Shown piece after piece: positions 35,631 through 46,048 of a stretch of DNA of 64,000 bases; the first letter of the stretch is position 1; the number at the start of each line of letters is the position of its first letter. The stretch comes from Coraliomargarita algicola (lineage in GTDB: Bacteria > Verrucomicrobiota > Verrucomicrobiia > Opitutales > Coraliomargaritaceae): positions 4,491,001-4,555,000 of the forward strand of contig NZ_CP138858.1 in assembly GCF_033878955.1 (NCBI RefSeq), read 5' to 3'. The translations under genes were made by a program, and so were the position numbers. The notes beneath the pieces were generated by a model. That model saw only the letters and a program-made list of their open reading frames with translations, did no database searches and was not told the DNA's origin.

Positions 35631-37082
35631 ATGAAATACGCCACTTGCTTCTCTCTGATATCTCTACTCACGATTGCGCCTCTGTTTGCGGAGGAACATC
35701 CGCCGTTGAATGCCAAGGTGGATACCCAGCCGATTCAAGCAGAGGCGGGCAAAGCCTTGGTTTCTTATGCGGACGTGCTGGATCAAGCGACGCCTTCGGT
35801 GGTGACGGTGTATACATCGCAAATTGTGACGGTGGGCCAGGTTCGAACTTTGCCCGACTTTCTGCGGCAATTTGCTCAACCTGTGCCACAGATGGAGCCC
35901 AATACAGGCAGCACACGCGAACGTAAAGAGCCGCTCGGGGTGGGCTCGGGGGTGATTATCTCTACAGATGGCTATATCGTGACCAATCACCACGTGGTGC
36001 AGGGGGTGCGCGGGCGTCAGGCCGATGAGATACGGGTGCGCCTGAATGATGATTCCGAGTATGTGGCGACCTTGGTCGGCTCCGATTCGAAGACAGATGT
36101 GGCGGTGCTTAAAATTGATGCTGAAGTCTCGTTGCCAGCCATTACGCTGGCGGACAGTGAGCTGATTCGGGTGGGGGACATCGTCTTTGCGATTGGGAAT
36201 CCGCTTGATGTGGGGTTGACTGCGACACAAGGCATCGTCTCTGCCACGGGACGCAATCGCAAGGGCGAGATCCTGGGGCCAGGCTCCTATGAGAATTTCA
36301 TTCAAACGGACGCTTCGATTAATTTGGGCAATTCCGGCGGCGCGCTGGTCGATGCCTGGGGCCGCCTGATCGGTATCAATACTGCAATCGTTTCCGGCAG
36401 CGGGGGAAGCATCGGGATCGGTTTTGCGATTCCAGTCAATATGGTGCTGAACGTGGCTTCTAATTTGATTGAACGCGGGGAAGTGCCACGTGGCATGTTG
36501 GGCCTGTTTCCGGGGGATCTGACCCGTGACATGGCAGATGCCTTTGGGCTGGATAGCACGCGTGGCGCCTTGGTCAATCAAGTGCAAGAAGACTCGCCGG
36601 CCGCAAGCGCCGGCGTGCGCCATGGCGACATCATCGTGAAAGTCGATGATGTGGAAATCGACTCGGCGGCGCAGTTGCGCTTAGTCGTCTCTCAGATCCT
36701 ACCAGGCACCGATGTGGATCTGACTTTGATACGGATGGGCGAGACGCTGGTTCTGCCAGTCACCTTGGGGAGCTTAAATGGTAAAGTTTCGGGTGGGCTG
36801 GTCGATACGAGTCCGCTGAAAGGCGTCGTTCTGCGTGCTGTCGACGAAGCTGTGCGTGCCGATTTCTCGATCCCTGCGGAGGTCGAAGGCGTATTCGTCG
36901 CGGGTGTTTCGTCCGATTCTCCGTTTGTAGATAAGCTAGAAGCACAGATGGTGATCTTGGAGGTCAACGGTGCTGCGGTTGACAGTGCCGATGCGATTGC
37001 CGATCAGCTGGTGGAAGGTTCCCAGAACCGACTCTATGTGTGGGCCAAGGGCACGAGGGGCTTTATCGTCTTTAAGCTCTAG
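35631..37082 (+). CDS. Periplasmic serine protease, DegP/HtrA family
   Basis: 483 residues: a signal peptide (MKYATCFSLISLLTIAPLFA), a trypsin-like domain (about 65-270) with the catalytic His in YIVTNHHVVQG, Asp in SKTDVAVLKID and Ser in NLGNSGGALVD. A first PDZ domain (about 280-370, PAASAGVRHGDIIVKVDDVEIDS) and a more diverged second PDZ-like domain (about 390-480, GVFVAGVSSDSPFVDKLEAQMVILEVNGAAV) follow. It degrades or refolds misfolded envelope proteins. The stop is 110 bases before hom. Confidence 0.92.
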   Translation: MKYATCFSLISLLTIAPLFAEEHPPLNAKVDTQPIQAEAGKALVSYADVLDQATPSVVTVYTSQIVTVGQVRTLPDFLRQFAQPVPQMEPNTGSTRERKEPLGVGSGVIISTDGYIVTNHHVVQGVRGRQADEIRVRLNDDSEYVATLVGSDSKTDVAVLKIDAEVSLPAITLADSELIRVGDIVFAIGNPLDVGLTATQGIVSATGRNRKGEILGPGSYENFIQTDASINLGNSGGALVDAWGRLIGINTAIVSGSGGSIGIGFAIPVNMVLNVASNLIERGEVPRGMLGLFPGDLTRDMADAFGLDSTRGALVNQVQEDSPAASAGVRHGDIIVKVDDVEIDSAAQLRLVVSQILPGTDVDLTLIRMGETLVLPVTLGSLNGKVSGGLVDTSPLKGVVLRAVDEAVRADFSIPAEVEGVFVAGVSSDSPFVDKLEAQMVILEVNGAAVDSADAIADQLVEGSQNRLYVWAKGTRGFIVFKL

Positions 37083-37192
37083 TCCCCGGATTATGGCCTT
37101 GAGTATTCCGGCGGCTGCTATTGGCTGCTCCGCTTCGTTGCGTCCACCGTGGGGCGAAATACATTTAGCTTTATCTATAAATTTTGAGAAAT

Positions 37193-38524
37193 ATGTCTGA
37201 GAAACGCACAATACGCATCGGTTTACTCGGCTTTGGGGTCGTCGGCCAAGGAGTTTGGAAGAATATTGATAAGAACCGTTCGGCTCTTGAATACCGCTTG
37301 GGGGCGGAGCTCGCGATCACGCAAGTCGTAGTCAAAGATGCCAGCAAGGCGCGCGAGGTGCAGGTGCCTGCGGAGTGTTATTCGGATGATCCGGCGCGAG
37401 TCGTGGACAATCCCGAGATCGACATCGTTTGTGAATTGATGGGCGGCACTGGCAAGGCGCTGGAGCTGACACGCCGTGCGCTGCAGCAGGGCAAGATCGT
37501 GGTGACTGCCAACAAGGCGCTCATTTGTGAACACGGCGAAGAACTCTTTGAAATCGCGCGTCAAAATGGCGGCCATTATTTCTTCGAAGCTTCGGTGGCA
37601 GGCGGGATTCCGATCATCAAAACCATTCGTGAAGCCTTGGTCGCCAATCGCTTTAAGCTGATTTTTGGTATCTTAAACGGTACCTCCAATTACATTTTGA
37701 CTCGCATGGAGCGCGAAGGCTTGAGCTTCGATGCGACCTTGGGCGATGCGCGTAAGCTCGGCTATGTCGAAGCGGACGAGGCGCTGGATCTCGATGGCAT
37801 TGATGCGGCCCACAAGGCAGTGATCTTGGCGTACCTCGCGCATGGGAAATGGGTGGGGCTCGACCAGATTATCTGCGAAGGCATCCGCGACATCACTGGA
37901 GAGGATATCGAGATCGCGGGGCAGCTCGGCTATAAGATCAAGCTGCTCGCCGTGATCGCGCGCGACTTCGAAGCCAACCAACTCTCAGTGCGCTTACACC
38001 CGGCCTTGATCTCTAAACAAGAAGTGATCGCCGGAGTGGACGAAGTTTATAATGGAGTCAGTGTGACAGGCGACGTGGTCGGCACCACGGTATTGATCGG
38101 CCGCGGCGCGGGGCAAGATGCGACATCCAGCTCCGTGATCAGCGATATTGCCGACGCCGTCTTTATGCTGCAAGGCGCACCCGCACCGGCGATTTCGGAG
38201 GAGGATGAGGCGACTTACCAAAAGCTCGCCGATGGTTTGGAACTTGCGCCGCAGGATCAACTTGCCGGGCGCTACTACTTACGCATCCATGTGAAGGATG
38301 AAGAAGGCGTGCTGGCCAAGATTTCCGATATTTTGGCCAAGGAGCACATCAGCTTTGCGACTGTAAATCAGAAGGAGCTCGAAGATGGCACGGCCAAGTT
38401 AATGGTGACGACCCACAAGAGTAACGAAGCTGCCATCGCACGTGCGAAGGCCGTGCTCGCCGCGCAGAGCTCCGTGATTGGAGCTCCGGTGAGTTTCCGG
38501 ATATTTGATCCTAGTAAAGTATAG
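37193..38524 (+). CDS. hom: Homoserine dehydrogenase with ACT domain
   Basis: 443 residues. The NAD(P) domain begins with IRIGLLGFGVVGQGVWKNI, the catalytic domain has FEASVAGGIPIIKTIREAL, GILNGTSNYILTRM and LGYVEADEALDLDGIDAAHK, and the C-terminal ACT domain (about 355-435, RIHVKDEEGVLAKISDILAKEHISFATVNQKELE) allows feedback control, by threonine in known family members. It makes homoserine for threonine and methionine. The frame is open from a TTG at 37184, but the ATG at 37193 (MSEKRTIRIG) is preferred. Confidence 0.95.
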   Translation: MSEKRTIRIGLLGFGVVGQGVWKNIDKNRSALEYRLGAELAITQVVVKDASKAREVQVPAECYSDDPARVVDNPEIDIVCELMGGTGKALELTRRALQQGKIVVTANKALICEHGEELFEIARQNGGHYFFEASVAGGIPIIKTIREALVANRFKLIFGILNGTSNYILTRMEREGLSFDATLGDARKLGYVEADEALDLDGIDAAHKAVILAYLAHGKWVGLDQIICEGIRDITGEDIEIAGQLGYKIKLLAVIARDFEANQLSVRLHPALISKQEVIAGVDEVYNGVSVTGDVVGTTVLIGRGAGQDATSSSVISDIADAVFMLQGAPAPAISEEDEATYQKLADGLELAPQDQLAGRYYLRIHVKDEEGVLAKISDILAKEHISFATVNQKELEDGTAKLMVTTHKSNEAAIARAKAVLAAQSSVIGAPVSFRIFDPSKV

Positions 38525-38536
38525 CCAGTGTTTTTC

Positions 38537-38565
38537 GCACGGACGTATCAGTGATACGTCCGTGC
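38537..38565. terminator. Palindrome after hom, probable terminator or REP-like unit
   Basis: Perfect 14-base arms (GCACGGACGTATCA and its complement) around one base. It lies 12 bases after the hom stop, between convergent genes, and there is no T-run directly after it. It may be a terminator hairpin or a REP-like unit. Confidence 0.6.
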
Positions 38566-38591
38566 TCTGGTAAACGATTCAGTTTTTTTGA

Positions 38592-38625
38592 ATACTCTAA
38601 ATACGACTTGTCATATTTAGAGTAT
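38592..38625. terminator. Inverted repeat at the end of the ExbD/VWA cluster
   Basis: Perfect 12-base arms ATACTCTAAATA (38592-38603) and TATTTAGAGTAT (38614-38625) with a ten-base loop, 14 bases after the stop of the minus-strand VWA-like gene. A run of seven T (plus strand) precedes it, so it may act in either direction. Confidence 0.55.
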
Positions 38626-38638
38626 GCGGCGGTCAGGC

Positions 38639-40021
38639 TTAATTCTTTGTATCTTTGGAGCTGCGAGCACTTTTGATCTCGTTTTCTCCACGAATCACAC
38701 GGTTCTTGCCGGAGAAGGAGCGCACGTAACTGTTTAAGGACTTCTCAGCTTCCTTGTTGAAGGCTTCATCGCCTGCGAGGAAGAGAATGACGTTAATCGA
38801 TGGTTTTGCTGATCCTTTCTCGGTGTAGAGCACATCGACCAGTTCTCGGAAATATTTTTCGACATCACGTTCTTCGATCCAATAGGCGGGTTGCCAGCCC
38901 GGATGTCTGGTTTTCCATTCCAGTCCGAGTTCGCCTGCATTGGAGTAAACACCATAGCGTTGAGCCAACACGCGTGGAGGCATGCCTTTGGCTTTTCGTT
39001 CTGCATTTTGTCTGGCAAGCTCTGCTTTGACTCTTTGCTCCATTTCCGGGACTTCCAGTTTATGTTCTGCCAATTGTTTTTGGTATTTGCTGGAAGCGGT
39101 TGTTCTCGCCCATTGCGCGTTTTCACGCTCGGTTGGCTTGCGGCGTATACGTTCGAAGCCTTTGTGGTAGCCAGTGATGAAGAAGATCGCGTCCACATTT
39201 TGCTCCAATGCATATTGAGTCAGGAAAGCAGTTTCATTACCTCGGTCGCCTGAGAACACGATTGTCTGGTGCACGACTTCGTCCGGAAGCGCTGTCAGCT
39301 TGGGCTGACGTGCTTCCTTGACGCCTTCTAAACCTGGTTTATCCGGATTGGCGTTTACGGGAGTGATCCATTGGATCAGTTGACTGTGGATTTCGTCTCC
39401 TGCTGAAACCAAATGGTCCTTGAAGAGCATTGTTTTGCGACGATCCTGCAGCATCACGTTAAAGAGAGTGCCGGTCGATAGGTTGCCAACCATGTCGGTG
39501 ATCTCATCTTTAATGACTTTATAACTATTAAGGCCACCTTTGGCATCGGTTACCATGTGACGGTTGGCATCGATTACAAAGAGGATACGCTCTGCACGTG
39601 TCTTCAGGCCGAACACACTGACGTCCGACATCCCGATCCCGATGCTGCCACGGGTGCCACCGAGTAGGGAACCTCCACCAAAGCCACCTAGACCAGCACT
39701 GACTGTGAAGGACTCTTGCATACTAGGTAATTCCACATCCACCGCAGTGACTGCGATGTTGCCCACTTGCTTCATACGTAGGCTCTGCATGGATTGAGCT
39801 TGTGGAGCAGCCTGTTGCTTGATCTCAATTTTAACCTCAGGCGGTGGTTGCTCCTCGACGATGACTGGAGGTTCTTCGAACTGAGCCTCGTCTGGGATGA
39901 TATATTTATAGACGGTAATTGAACCTAGAATAAAGAGAGCAATTGCATGTACGCCGCCACTGATCAACAAGACGTTGAGCAGCATCGGGTTCATCTTGCG
40001 CTTTTTGGGTTTAGTTATCAT
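38639..40021 (-). CDS. TonB-like/VWA-like envelope protein of the ExbBD cluster
   Basis: 460 residues, last gene of the ExbBD cluster. It has a single N-terminal membrane helix (LLNVLLISGGVHAIALFILGSITVY), then a Pro/Glu-rich stretch (EEPPVIVEEQPPPEVKIEIK) like the periplasmic arm of TonB, then a Gly-rich segment (GLGGFGGGSLLGG) and a VWA-like domain (LKTRAERILFVIDANRHMVT, VIKDEITDMVGNL, FNVMLQDRR). A charged coiled region follows (AEHKLEVPEMEQRVKAELAR). No TonB C-terminal domain is evident. It probably spans the periplasm as the energy-transducing partner of ExbB/ExbD; this is inferred from order and membrane topology. It starts 9 bases after the second exbD. Confidence 0.65.
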   Translation of the reverse strand: MITKPKKRKMNPMLLNVLLISGGVHAIALFILGSITVYKYIIPDEAQFEEPPVIVEEQPPPEVKIEIKQQAAPQAQSMQSLRMKQVGNIAVTAVDVELPSMQESFTVSAGLGGFGGGSLLGGTRGSIGIGMSDVSVFGLKTRAERILFVIDANRHMVTDAKGGLNSYKVIKDEITDMVGNLSTGTLFNVMLQDRRKTMLFKDHLVSAGDEIHSQLIQWITPVNANPDKPGLEGVKEARQPKLTALPDEVVHQTIVFSGDRGNETAFLTQYALEQNVDAIFFITGYHKGFERIRRKPTERENAQWARTTASSKYQKQLAEHKLEVPEMEQRVKAELARQNAERKAKGMPPRVLAQRYGVYSNAGELGLEWKTRHPGWQPAYWIEERDVEKYFRELVDVLYTEKGSAKPSINVILFLAGDEAFNKEAEKSLNSYVRSFSGKNRVIRGENEIKSARSSKDTKN

Positions 40022-40030
40022 GGGGTGGGG

Positions 40031-40462
40031 TTACTCGCCGTAGGCAGCAAAAGAGACTTTAGTTATCTTAGCTCGAGCAGCCGCGTTCAACACATCGATT
40101 GAGCGTTGATGGGGAGAATCGGGGTCGGCTTGAATTTTGACCACAGTGTCGATGCCAGCGCGGTCCGATGACAACTTGAGCCGTGTGAGTGTGGTGCTCA
40201 GCCGGTTCATATTACGATCATTGATGCCGTCCATCGGGGCACCGTTGAGGAGAATCAGGCCGTTGGGGAAGACCTCGACTATATGTTCACTCGGCAAGTC
40301 TAAGCTTTCTGCCGGGGGGGCATTACTGGGCAGTTTGATACCAATGTCTGCTTCTTGTTGTAGAGGCAGGAACATGAAGTAAATGAGAAGTAGGAAGACC
40401 ACGTCGATCATCGGAGTGATGTCGACTTTATCTTCGGATTCGAGTACGGAGCTGACTTCCAT
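40031..40462 (-). CDS. ExbD/TolR-type protein (second copy)
   Basis: 143 residues with the ExbD signature at the N-terminal helix (KVDITPMIDVVFLLLIYFMFLP), including the essential Asp in TPMIDVVF, followed by a periplasmic domain (DLPSEHIVEVFPNGLILLNGAPM). It forms the ion channel stator with ExbB/MotA-like proteins. It starts two bases after the first exbD stop. Two different ExbD copies in a row suggest a heteromeric channel. Confidence 0.9.
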   Translation of the reverse strand: MEVSSVLESEDKVDITPMIDVVFLLLIYFMFLPLQQEADIGIKLPSNAPPAESLDLPSEHIVEVFPNGLILLNGAPMDGINDRNMNRLSTTLTRLKLSSDRAGIDTVVKIQADPDSPHQRSIDVLNAAARAKITKVSFAAYGE

Positions 40463-40464
40463 AA

Positions 40465-40869
40465 TTAGTCCTTAGCAGATGCGAAGATGAGGTCGAAGAT
40501 CCCGGCCTTGGCCGTGGCCTCCATGACACGATTGACGTGACGGTGCGCGGTATGTGCGTCCGCACGTAAAAAGACCTGAATCTGTGGGATCTCCGCTTTC
40601 AACGCAGTTAGCTGTGCGGTGAGGGCTTCAGGTGTGATGGGTGTTGCCCCCAAGAACAGTTGCCCTTCGGCATCAACCGAGATGTACTGGCGCTCGCCAG
40701 GCTCTTCGGGAATCGTGGCTTGCTCGGCTTCTGGCAATTCCAGCTGCACCAGCTCTGCGCTGATGAAGCTGATCAATGTCATGAAGAACGCGATAAGCAG
40801 GAAGACGACGTCGATCATCGGAGTCAGTTCAAACTCCGGATCAACCTCTTCTGGGGTCCACATTGCCAT
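40465..40869 (-). CDS. ExbD/TolR-type protein (first copy)
   Basis: 134 residues with the helix FELTPMIDVVFLLIAFFMTLI carrying the channel Asp, then a periplasmic domain (EPGERQYISVDAEGQLFLGATPITPEALTAQL). Its periplasmic part differs from the second copy, so the two are not a recent duplication. It starts 32 bases after the ExbB stop. Confidence 0.9.
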   Translation of the reverse strand: MAMWTPEEVDPEFELTPMIDVVFLLIAFFMTLISFISAELVQLELPEAEQATIPEEPGERQYISVDAEGQLFLGATPITPEALTAQLTALKAEIPQIQVFLRADAHTAHRHVNRVMEATAKAGIFDLIFASAKD

Positions 40870-40901
40870 AGTTATTTGGGGGTGTGCGGGAGAGAGAGTG
40901 A

Positions 40902-41696
<795 letters not shown>

Positions 41697-41753
41697 GATT
41701 ATAGATTAAAATAAGTGATTTGTTTGAAATGTTGGGTTCGGTTGGAAGGAAAA

Positions 41754-42884
41754 TTATTCAGATGGTTGAGGTTTGGGGAGCTTCGCTAAGGAGCCCTCTG
41801 CGCTCTGTGCCCAGGGGGATTCTGGGTAAAGGATCACGATTTCTGTCCAAACATTGCGTGCGGCTAGATTATCTTCTGAGCGTGCGTAGCAGTCGCCGAT
41901 GAGGTAAAGCATTTCCGGCACCCAGACGTATGAAGTTTGGGCACGCACAAAACCACGTGTCAGCAGGTCGAGTGCTCGGCCGTAGTCGCCACTACTGTGG
42001 GCGCGTGAGCCTTGCAATAACTTGTAGAGAGAGAATAGACGCTCGTTGGGCTCAGGCTCTTCGAGTGCATCGATCATCGGGGTGGCCTCGTCGACTCGGT
42101 CGGCGAGCACTAGGCTGTAGGCGAGCCACATTTGCACGTTCTTCTTTACGTCGTCCGGTACGACTGTCTCGATTTGACGATAGAGTGGAATCACGGCCTC
42201 GTATTTGCCAGCTGCTCTAAGTGCATCGGCGGCATCCACGATGGGGCGGATGTTGACGGCATACTGCCCATCCACTGGGATGATTTTTGTCATGTTGGCG
42301 GCTGCATCGAAGTCGCCCTCCGCTAGGTAGGCATTCATCAGTGCGATCGCACTTTCGCTGTATTTGAGACCGACCTTATCGAGTTCGATCCGGTTGAGCA
42401 GATCGTAGGCTTCGTTGAATTCTTTAGCTTGAATCAGGGTATCAATTAAGGTGCGGACCGGAACATGCAGTTGTGTGAAACTCTCAGGGACTGCATGGAA
42501 CTTGATCAGCGGGTATGCTTTAGGGCGTAATAGGGTGAGTGCGCCGGTGAAGTTGCCACTATTGATCATGCGGTTGATCTCGGGCATGGCGGAGTTGTCC
42601 AGGCGCAGGCTTTGCACCATGGATTCGCTGACGGGCAGAGATACTTCGCCTACGCCGCCTTCGAGCTCTGCGACCAGCATGTCGTCCTTGTAGGCTACAA
42701 ACTTCAGTGTTTGGCTGGAACCGTTGTTGTTCTGCTGAATTAATACGGGCTCGTTACCGTAATCGATCCAATAGGGATTGATCTCTTGAGCGGTGGCTGC
42801 GGTTTGAGCCAAGGCAATTGTGAGCAGTAGGGTGGAAATGCGCTTCATCATGGTGCGTCGGTGTCGGGATGGGGCAAAGATCAT
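41754..42884 (-). CDS. Secreted TPR protein of the ExbBD cluster
   Basis: 376 residues. The start at 42884 overlaps the stop of the large TPR gene as ATGA, and a Shine-Dalgarno AAAGGAG lies eight bases before it, so this start is favoured over the ATG pair at 42851/42848. A signal peptide follows (RISTLLLTIALAQTAATAQ). The body is helical repeats (EFNEAYDLLNRIELDK, DALRAAGKYEAVIPLYRQIETVVP, LGDCYARSEDNLAARNVWTEIV-like units). It probably works in the periplasm with the following channel genes. Confidence 0.75.
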   Translation of the reverse strand: MIFAPSRHRRTMMKRISTLLLTIALAQTAATAQEINPYWIDYGNEPVLIQQNNNGSSQTLKFVAYKDDMLVAELEGGVGEVSLPVSESMVQSLRLDNSAMPEINRMINSGNFTGALTLLRPKAYPLIKFHAVPESFTQLHVPVRTLIDTLIQAKEFNEAYDLLNRIELDKVGLKYSESAIALMNAYLAEGDFDAAANMTKIIPVDGQYAVNIRPIVDAADALRAAGKYEAVIPLYRQIETVVPDDVKKNVQMWLAYSLVLADRVDEATPMIDALEEPEPNERLFSLYKLLQGSRAHSSGDYGRALDLLTRGFVRAQTSYVWVPEMLYLIGDCYARSEDNLAARNVWTEIVILYPESPWAQSAEGSLAKLPKPQPSE

Positions 42885-45800
42885 ACTTGAAGCTCCTTTA
42901 GTTTAGCTTTGATCGCTTCCAGGATTTCTTCGGGGGCACTGGCCGGGAGTTCCTTGATCGCTTCTTGTAGAGTATTGATGGCATCTTGCTTTTCTCCCAT
43001 ACCGATCAAGGCATCTGCGTCGGAGAGGTAGGCGCGTGCGCTCCATTCTGGCAAGTGGGGGTAACCTAAAAAGGTGCGCTCAAAGAAACCATGAGCTTCT
43101 GGGTAGGCTTTTTCTGCCATGTAGGATTCGCCGATCTGTTGCAAGGCTTGTGCGTGCAGCACACCGCGCCATTCGGGAACACGTAGTATGTATTGATATT
43201 TTTCGCGAGCTTGGCTGCCGCGCCCCATTTCACTGAGCAACTCTCCCTGGCGTAACATGACCGCGGGAATCTTGGGCGAGCCGGGGAATTGTGTGACGAT
43301 TTGCTCCAAATAACCAAGTGCGTCGGATCGATCACCTTTTTCTGCGGTGACATCGGCCAAGCGCATGAAGGCGACAATCGTGGTGTCGTCGGTCGGGTAG
43401 TTGATCAAGATTTGATTCCAAGCATCTTCAGCGAAAGAGAGGCGTTTGTTACGCTCATAATCGGCGATGTATAAAATGGCACGAGGCGTGAGGCTTTGGA
43501 TCAATGCGAGATCGTAGCGTTGGCTTGGGTCGATTTCCACTCCGAGGCGATATAGCCCCATCAGCATACGTGTTTCACTGATAAAATCTTTTTCAGCCTT
43601 CGCTTTGATCAATAGCTTCTTGAAGTATTCTTCCGGTTGTTCGCTCGGGTATCGCTCCAGTTGTGTGCGGTATGGAGTTATATAATCTTTAATCGGACTG
43701 AGATCTTCGAGCAGGTCGGCGGTGAAGTCGGGATCATTGCGAAGCTTATTATAGAGCGTCTGATCGAGTTCGGGGGTGACGTAGAAGTGCTCAAACAAGA
43801 AGCCACGGTCAGTCACGATCTTTTTGCGGAACTCGAGGTCGTTTTCAAGCTGGTCGAAGAAGGCGACCGTGCGCGTGATGACTGTTTTATTTTGGCTATA
43901 CTTTTCTGCGTAACCTTCGATCAGGGCGTCGACTCCACTGTTGTCGGGCACCTTTGCGTATTTTTCGATGTTTTCGCGATAGAGCGCGAGCATTTCGACT
44001 GGACGCATGAGGTATTCGTAGGCGAGTCCTAACTGCAGCACCGCTCGAGTGAGGTCTCCATTCTCGCCGTAACGATCGATGTAGGTTTTGAAATGTGAGG
44101 CCATTTCTTCGTAACGCCCGAGCTCTTCGAGTACGCTGCCGATACGAAAGGCGGCTCCATTATGCACATCCTGAAGTGTAGTGATTTCGTCGGCCTTGCG
44201 GAAATGTTGTAGCGCAAGTTCTAAATTGGTGGCGAGGTATTCGACCTCGCCGAGGAAGAAGTAAGCTTGGTCCAGTGCATTGCCGCGAGGGTATTTCTCT
44301 ACGTAGCTGTAGAGTGTGTCGCGGGCTTCTTCGAAGCGTTGCGCATAGAAGAGTGCGGCCCCTTTACGCAATAGGCCGTCTTCGGCGTAGACGCTGCTGG
44401 GGTATTGATCTACCAAGCGTGAGAAGCTGCCGACGGCATCCTCGAATTGACTCAATTGGAGTTCGGCTAGACCGCCCCAATAGAAAATTCCGTCTTCGTA
44501 GATGCTGTTGCGGTGAGCGTTATACCATTCGGCTGCCTGATTGATCAGTTCGGCGTATTGCTGCTGTTCGATCAGGTAGCTGGCCCATTGAGCAAACAGA
44601 CTGGGCCCTACGGGATCAAGTGGGCGGCTACCCAAAAAGTTGACGGCCAAGGCCATAAACTCTTCGTTTTGACCTGACTTCTTTAACTCGTTCGCCAGCG
44701 CACCCGTGACGTCGGAGTAGTAGTCGCCATTGGGGAATTTGCTGCGATACTCTCGGCCGACTTGAATGGCCGTTTCGACTTTGCCGATTTGTAGTGCATT
44801 TGAAAATGTGGCAAAATGGTAAAACTCAGCCTGAGCATCGTTTGGATTTTCGACCATCAAATCGTTAAACATCCAAAAGGCTTCGTAACGGCGGGCTGTT
44901 TTTGTGTAGTTGCGCGCGCGGCGTCCTAGAAGTTCATTACGCAGGGTGGGTAACTTGCGCAGGTGGGTTAAGTTGTTTTCCAGAGTTTTGATCTCTTGTT
45001 GCAGGCGTTCGACTTCATCGGCACCATTGCCAAATGCGATCCGTTGCTCCATGCGTGCGGTCTTGGTTTCGACTTGTGACTCGTGCCACTCGATCATGAT
45101 GTCGGTGGTCTTGATCAAGTTTAGCGTGAGCGCTGCATCATTTACGCGTCCTGCGTCCACCAAGCTGTCACTGGCTTTGAGTAGTGCTACGTTGAGGCGC
45201 GGGCGGTAGCGAACTTCGGATTCCTTGGCTAGCATCGGCAGTAGCTTGATCGCATCATCCATGCGTTTGGCCTGAAAGAGCGCCTCGAAGCTGGCAGCGG
45301 CTGCCAGGGCTTGGTCGTTCGGATCGCGGGCGACATCGAGCAGTTGCCCGAAGTAGGGGAGGCCGGCTTTCAGTTGTCCAGTGCTATAATAAATCTGGGT
45401 GAGGTCCTTTAGCATTTTGGTCTGCTCTGAATAACTCAGGCGCACGTTACTATAGCCTCCGGATAGGATCTTTTGCATTAATGTAATGGCATCGTCGTTG
45501 CGATTGAGCACGCGATACACATCAATGCGCTTGAGTAGCATGTCTTTAATTTTTGGCGAATTCGGAAATTCGGCTTCCAGCTTATCATACCATTTCAGGG
45601 CCTCTTGCAGCTCTCCAGCTTGCCCGGATGATACAAATTCTTGGATGTGTCCTGTGCCGATTAGGAAGATCGGGAAGTCTAGCTTGATCTCCGAATTCTC
45701 GGTGGCTTCAACGCGTTTGACCAACTCCTTGAGCAGAGGCATTGCCTGTACCAGTTTGCCGTCTTCGACGAGGGCATTGGCTTGGGCCTGTAAACCGCTA

Positions 45801-45904
45801 AAACCGAGTTGACTGGCATCTTCTTCTTGAGCGGTCGCAAAATGGACCGTTCCTAGAATGAGGACAGCGGAAGTTAAACTTTTTAAAGTAAATCGAAACA
45901 GCAT
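42881..45904 (-). CDS. Large secreted TPR protein of the ExbBD cluster
   Basis: 1,007 residues from the ATG at 45904, chosen because a clear signal peptide follows (MLFRFTLKSLTSAVLILGTV, cleaved near HFATAQ); the open frame extends to 45994. Nearly all the rest is tetratricopeptide repeats, e.g. ALKWYDKLEAEFPNSPKIKDMLLKR, FEDAVGSFSRLVDQYPSSVYAEDGLLRKG, EEARDTLYSYVEKYPRGNALDQAYFFLGEVEYL and RSDALGYLEQIVTQFPGSP, like the YbgF/CpoB and BamD repeats. First gene of the six-gene cluster. The function is unknown beyond a likely scaffold role at the envelope. Confidence 0.8.
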   Translation of the reverse strand: MLFRFTLKSLTSAVLILGTVHFATAQEEDASQLGFSGLQAQANALVEDGKLVQAMPLLKELVKRVEATENSEIKLDFPIFLIGTGHIQEFVSSGQAGELQEALKWYDKLEAEFPNSPKIKDMLLKRIDVYRVLNRNDDAITLMQKILSGGYSNVRLSYSEQTKMLKDLTQIYYSTGQLKAGLPYFGQLLDVARDPNDQALAAAASFEALFQAKRMDDAIKLLPMLAKESEVRYRPRLNVALLKASDSLVDAGRVNDAALTLNLIKTTDIMIEWHESQVETKTARMEQRIAFGNGADEVERLQQEIKTLENNLTHLRKLPTLRNELLGRRARNYTKTARRYEAFWMFNDLMVENPNDAQAEFYHFATFSNALQIGKVETAIQVGREYRSKFPNGDYYSDVTGALANELKKSGQNEEFMALAVNFLGSRPLDPVGPSLFAQWASYLIEQQQYAELINQAAEWYNAHRNSIYEDGIFYWGGLAELQLSQFEDAVGSFSRLVDQYPSSVYAEDGLLRKGAALFYAQRFEEARDTLYSYVEKYPRGNALDQAYFFLGEVEYLATNLELALQHFRKADEITTLQDVHNGAAFRIGSVLEELGRYEEMASHFKTYIDRYGENGDLTRAVLQLGLAYEYLMRPVEMLALYRENIEKYAKVPDNSGVDALIEGYAEKYSQNKTVITRTVAFFDQLENDLEFRKKIVTDRGFLFEHFYVTPELDQTLYNKLRNDPDFTADLLEDLSPIKDYITPYRTQLERYPSEQPEEYFKKLLIKAKAEKDFISETRMLMGLYRLGVEIDPSQRYDLALIQSLTPRAILYIADYERNKRLSFAEDAWNQILINYPTDDTTIVAFMRLADVTAEKGDRSDALGYLEQIVTQFPGSPKIPAVMLRQGELLSEMGRGSQAREKYQYILRVPEWRGVLHAQALQQIGESYMAEKAYPEAHGFFERTFLGYPHLPEWSARAYLSDADALIGMGEKQDAINTLQEAIKELPASAPEEILEAIKAKLKELQV

Positions 45905-46048
45905 CACAGATGGACGGGGGGGATAAATGGTCGAAAGGGCATAAGGTTCGCTTTTCGACGTAGCTTGTAAAGCGAAAATACGTAAATACATCATGTCCGA
46001 TGTTTCGGGACTTAGTTACGTAAATGCTTTGTGGACGGATCACATCAC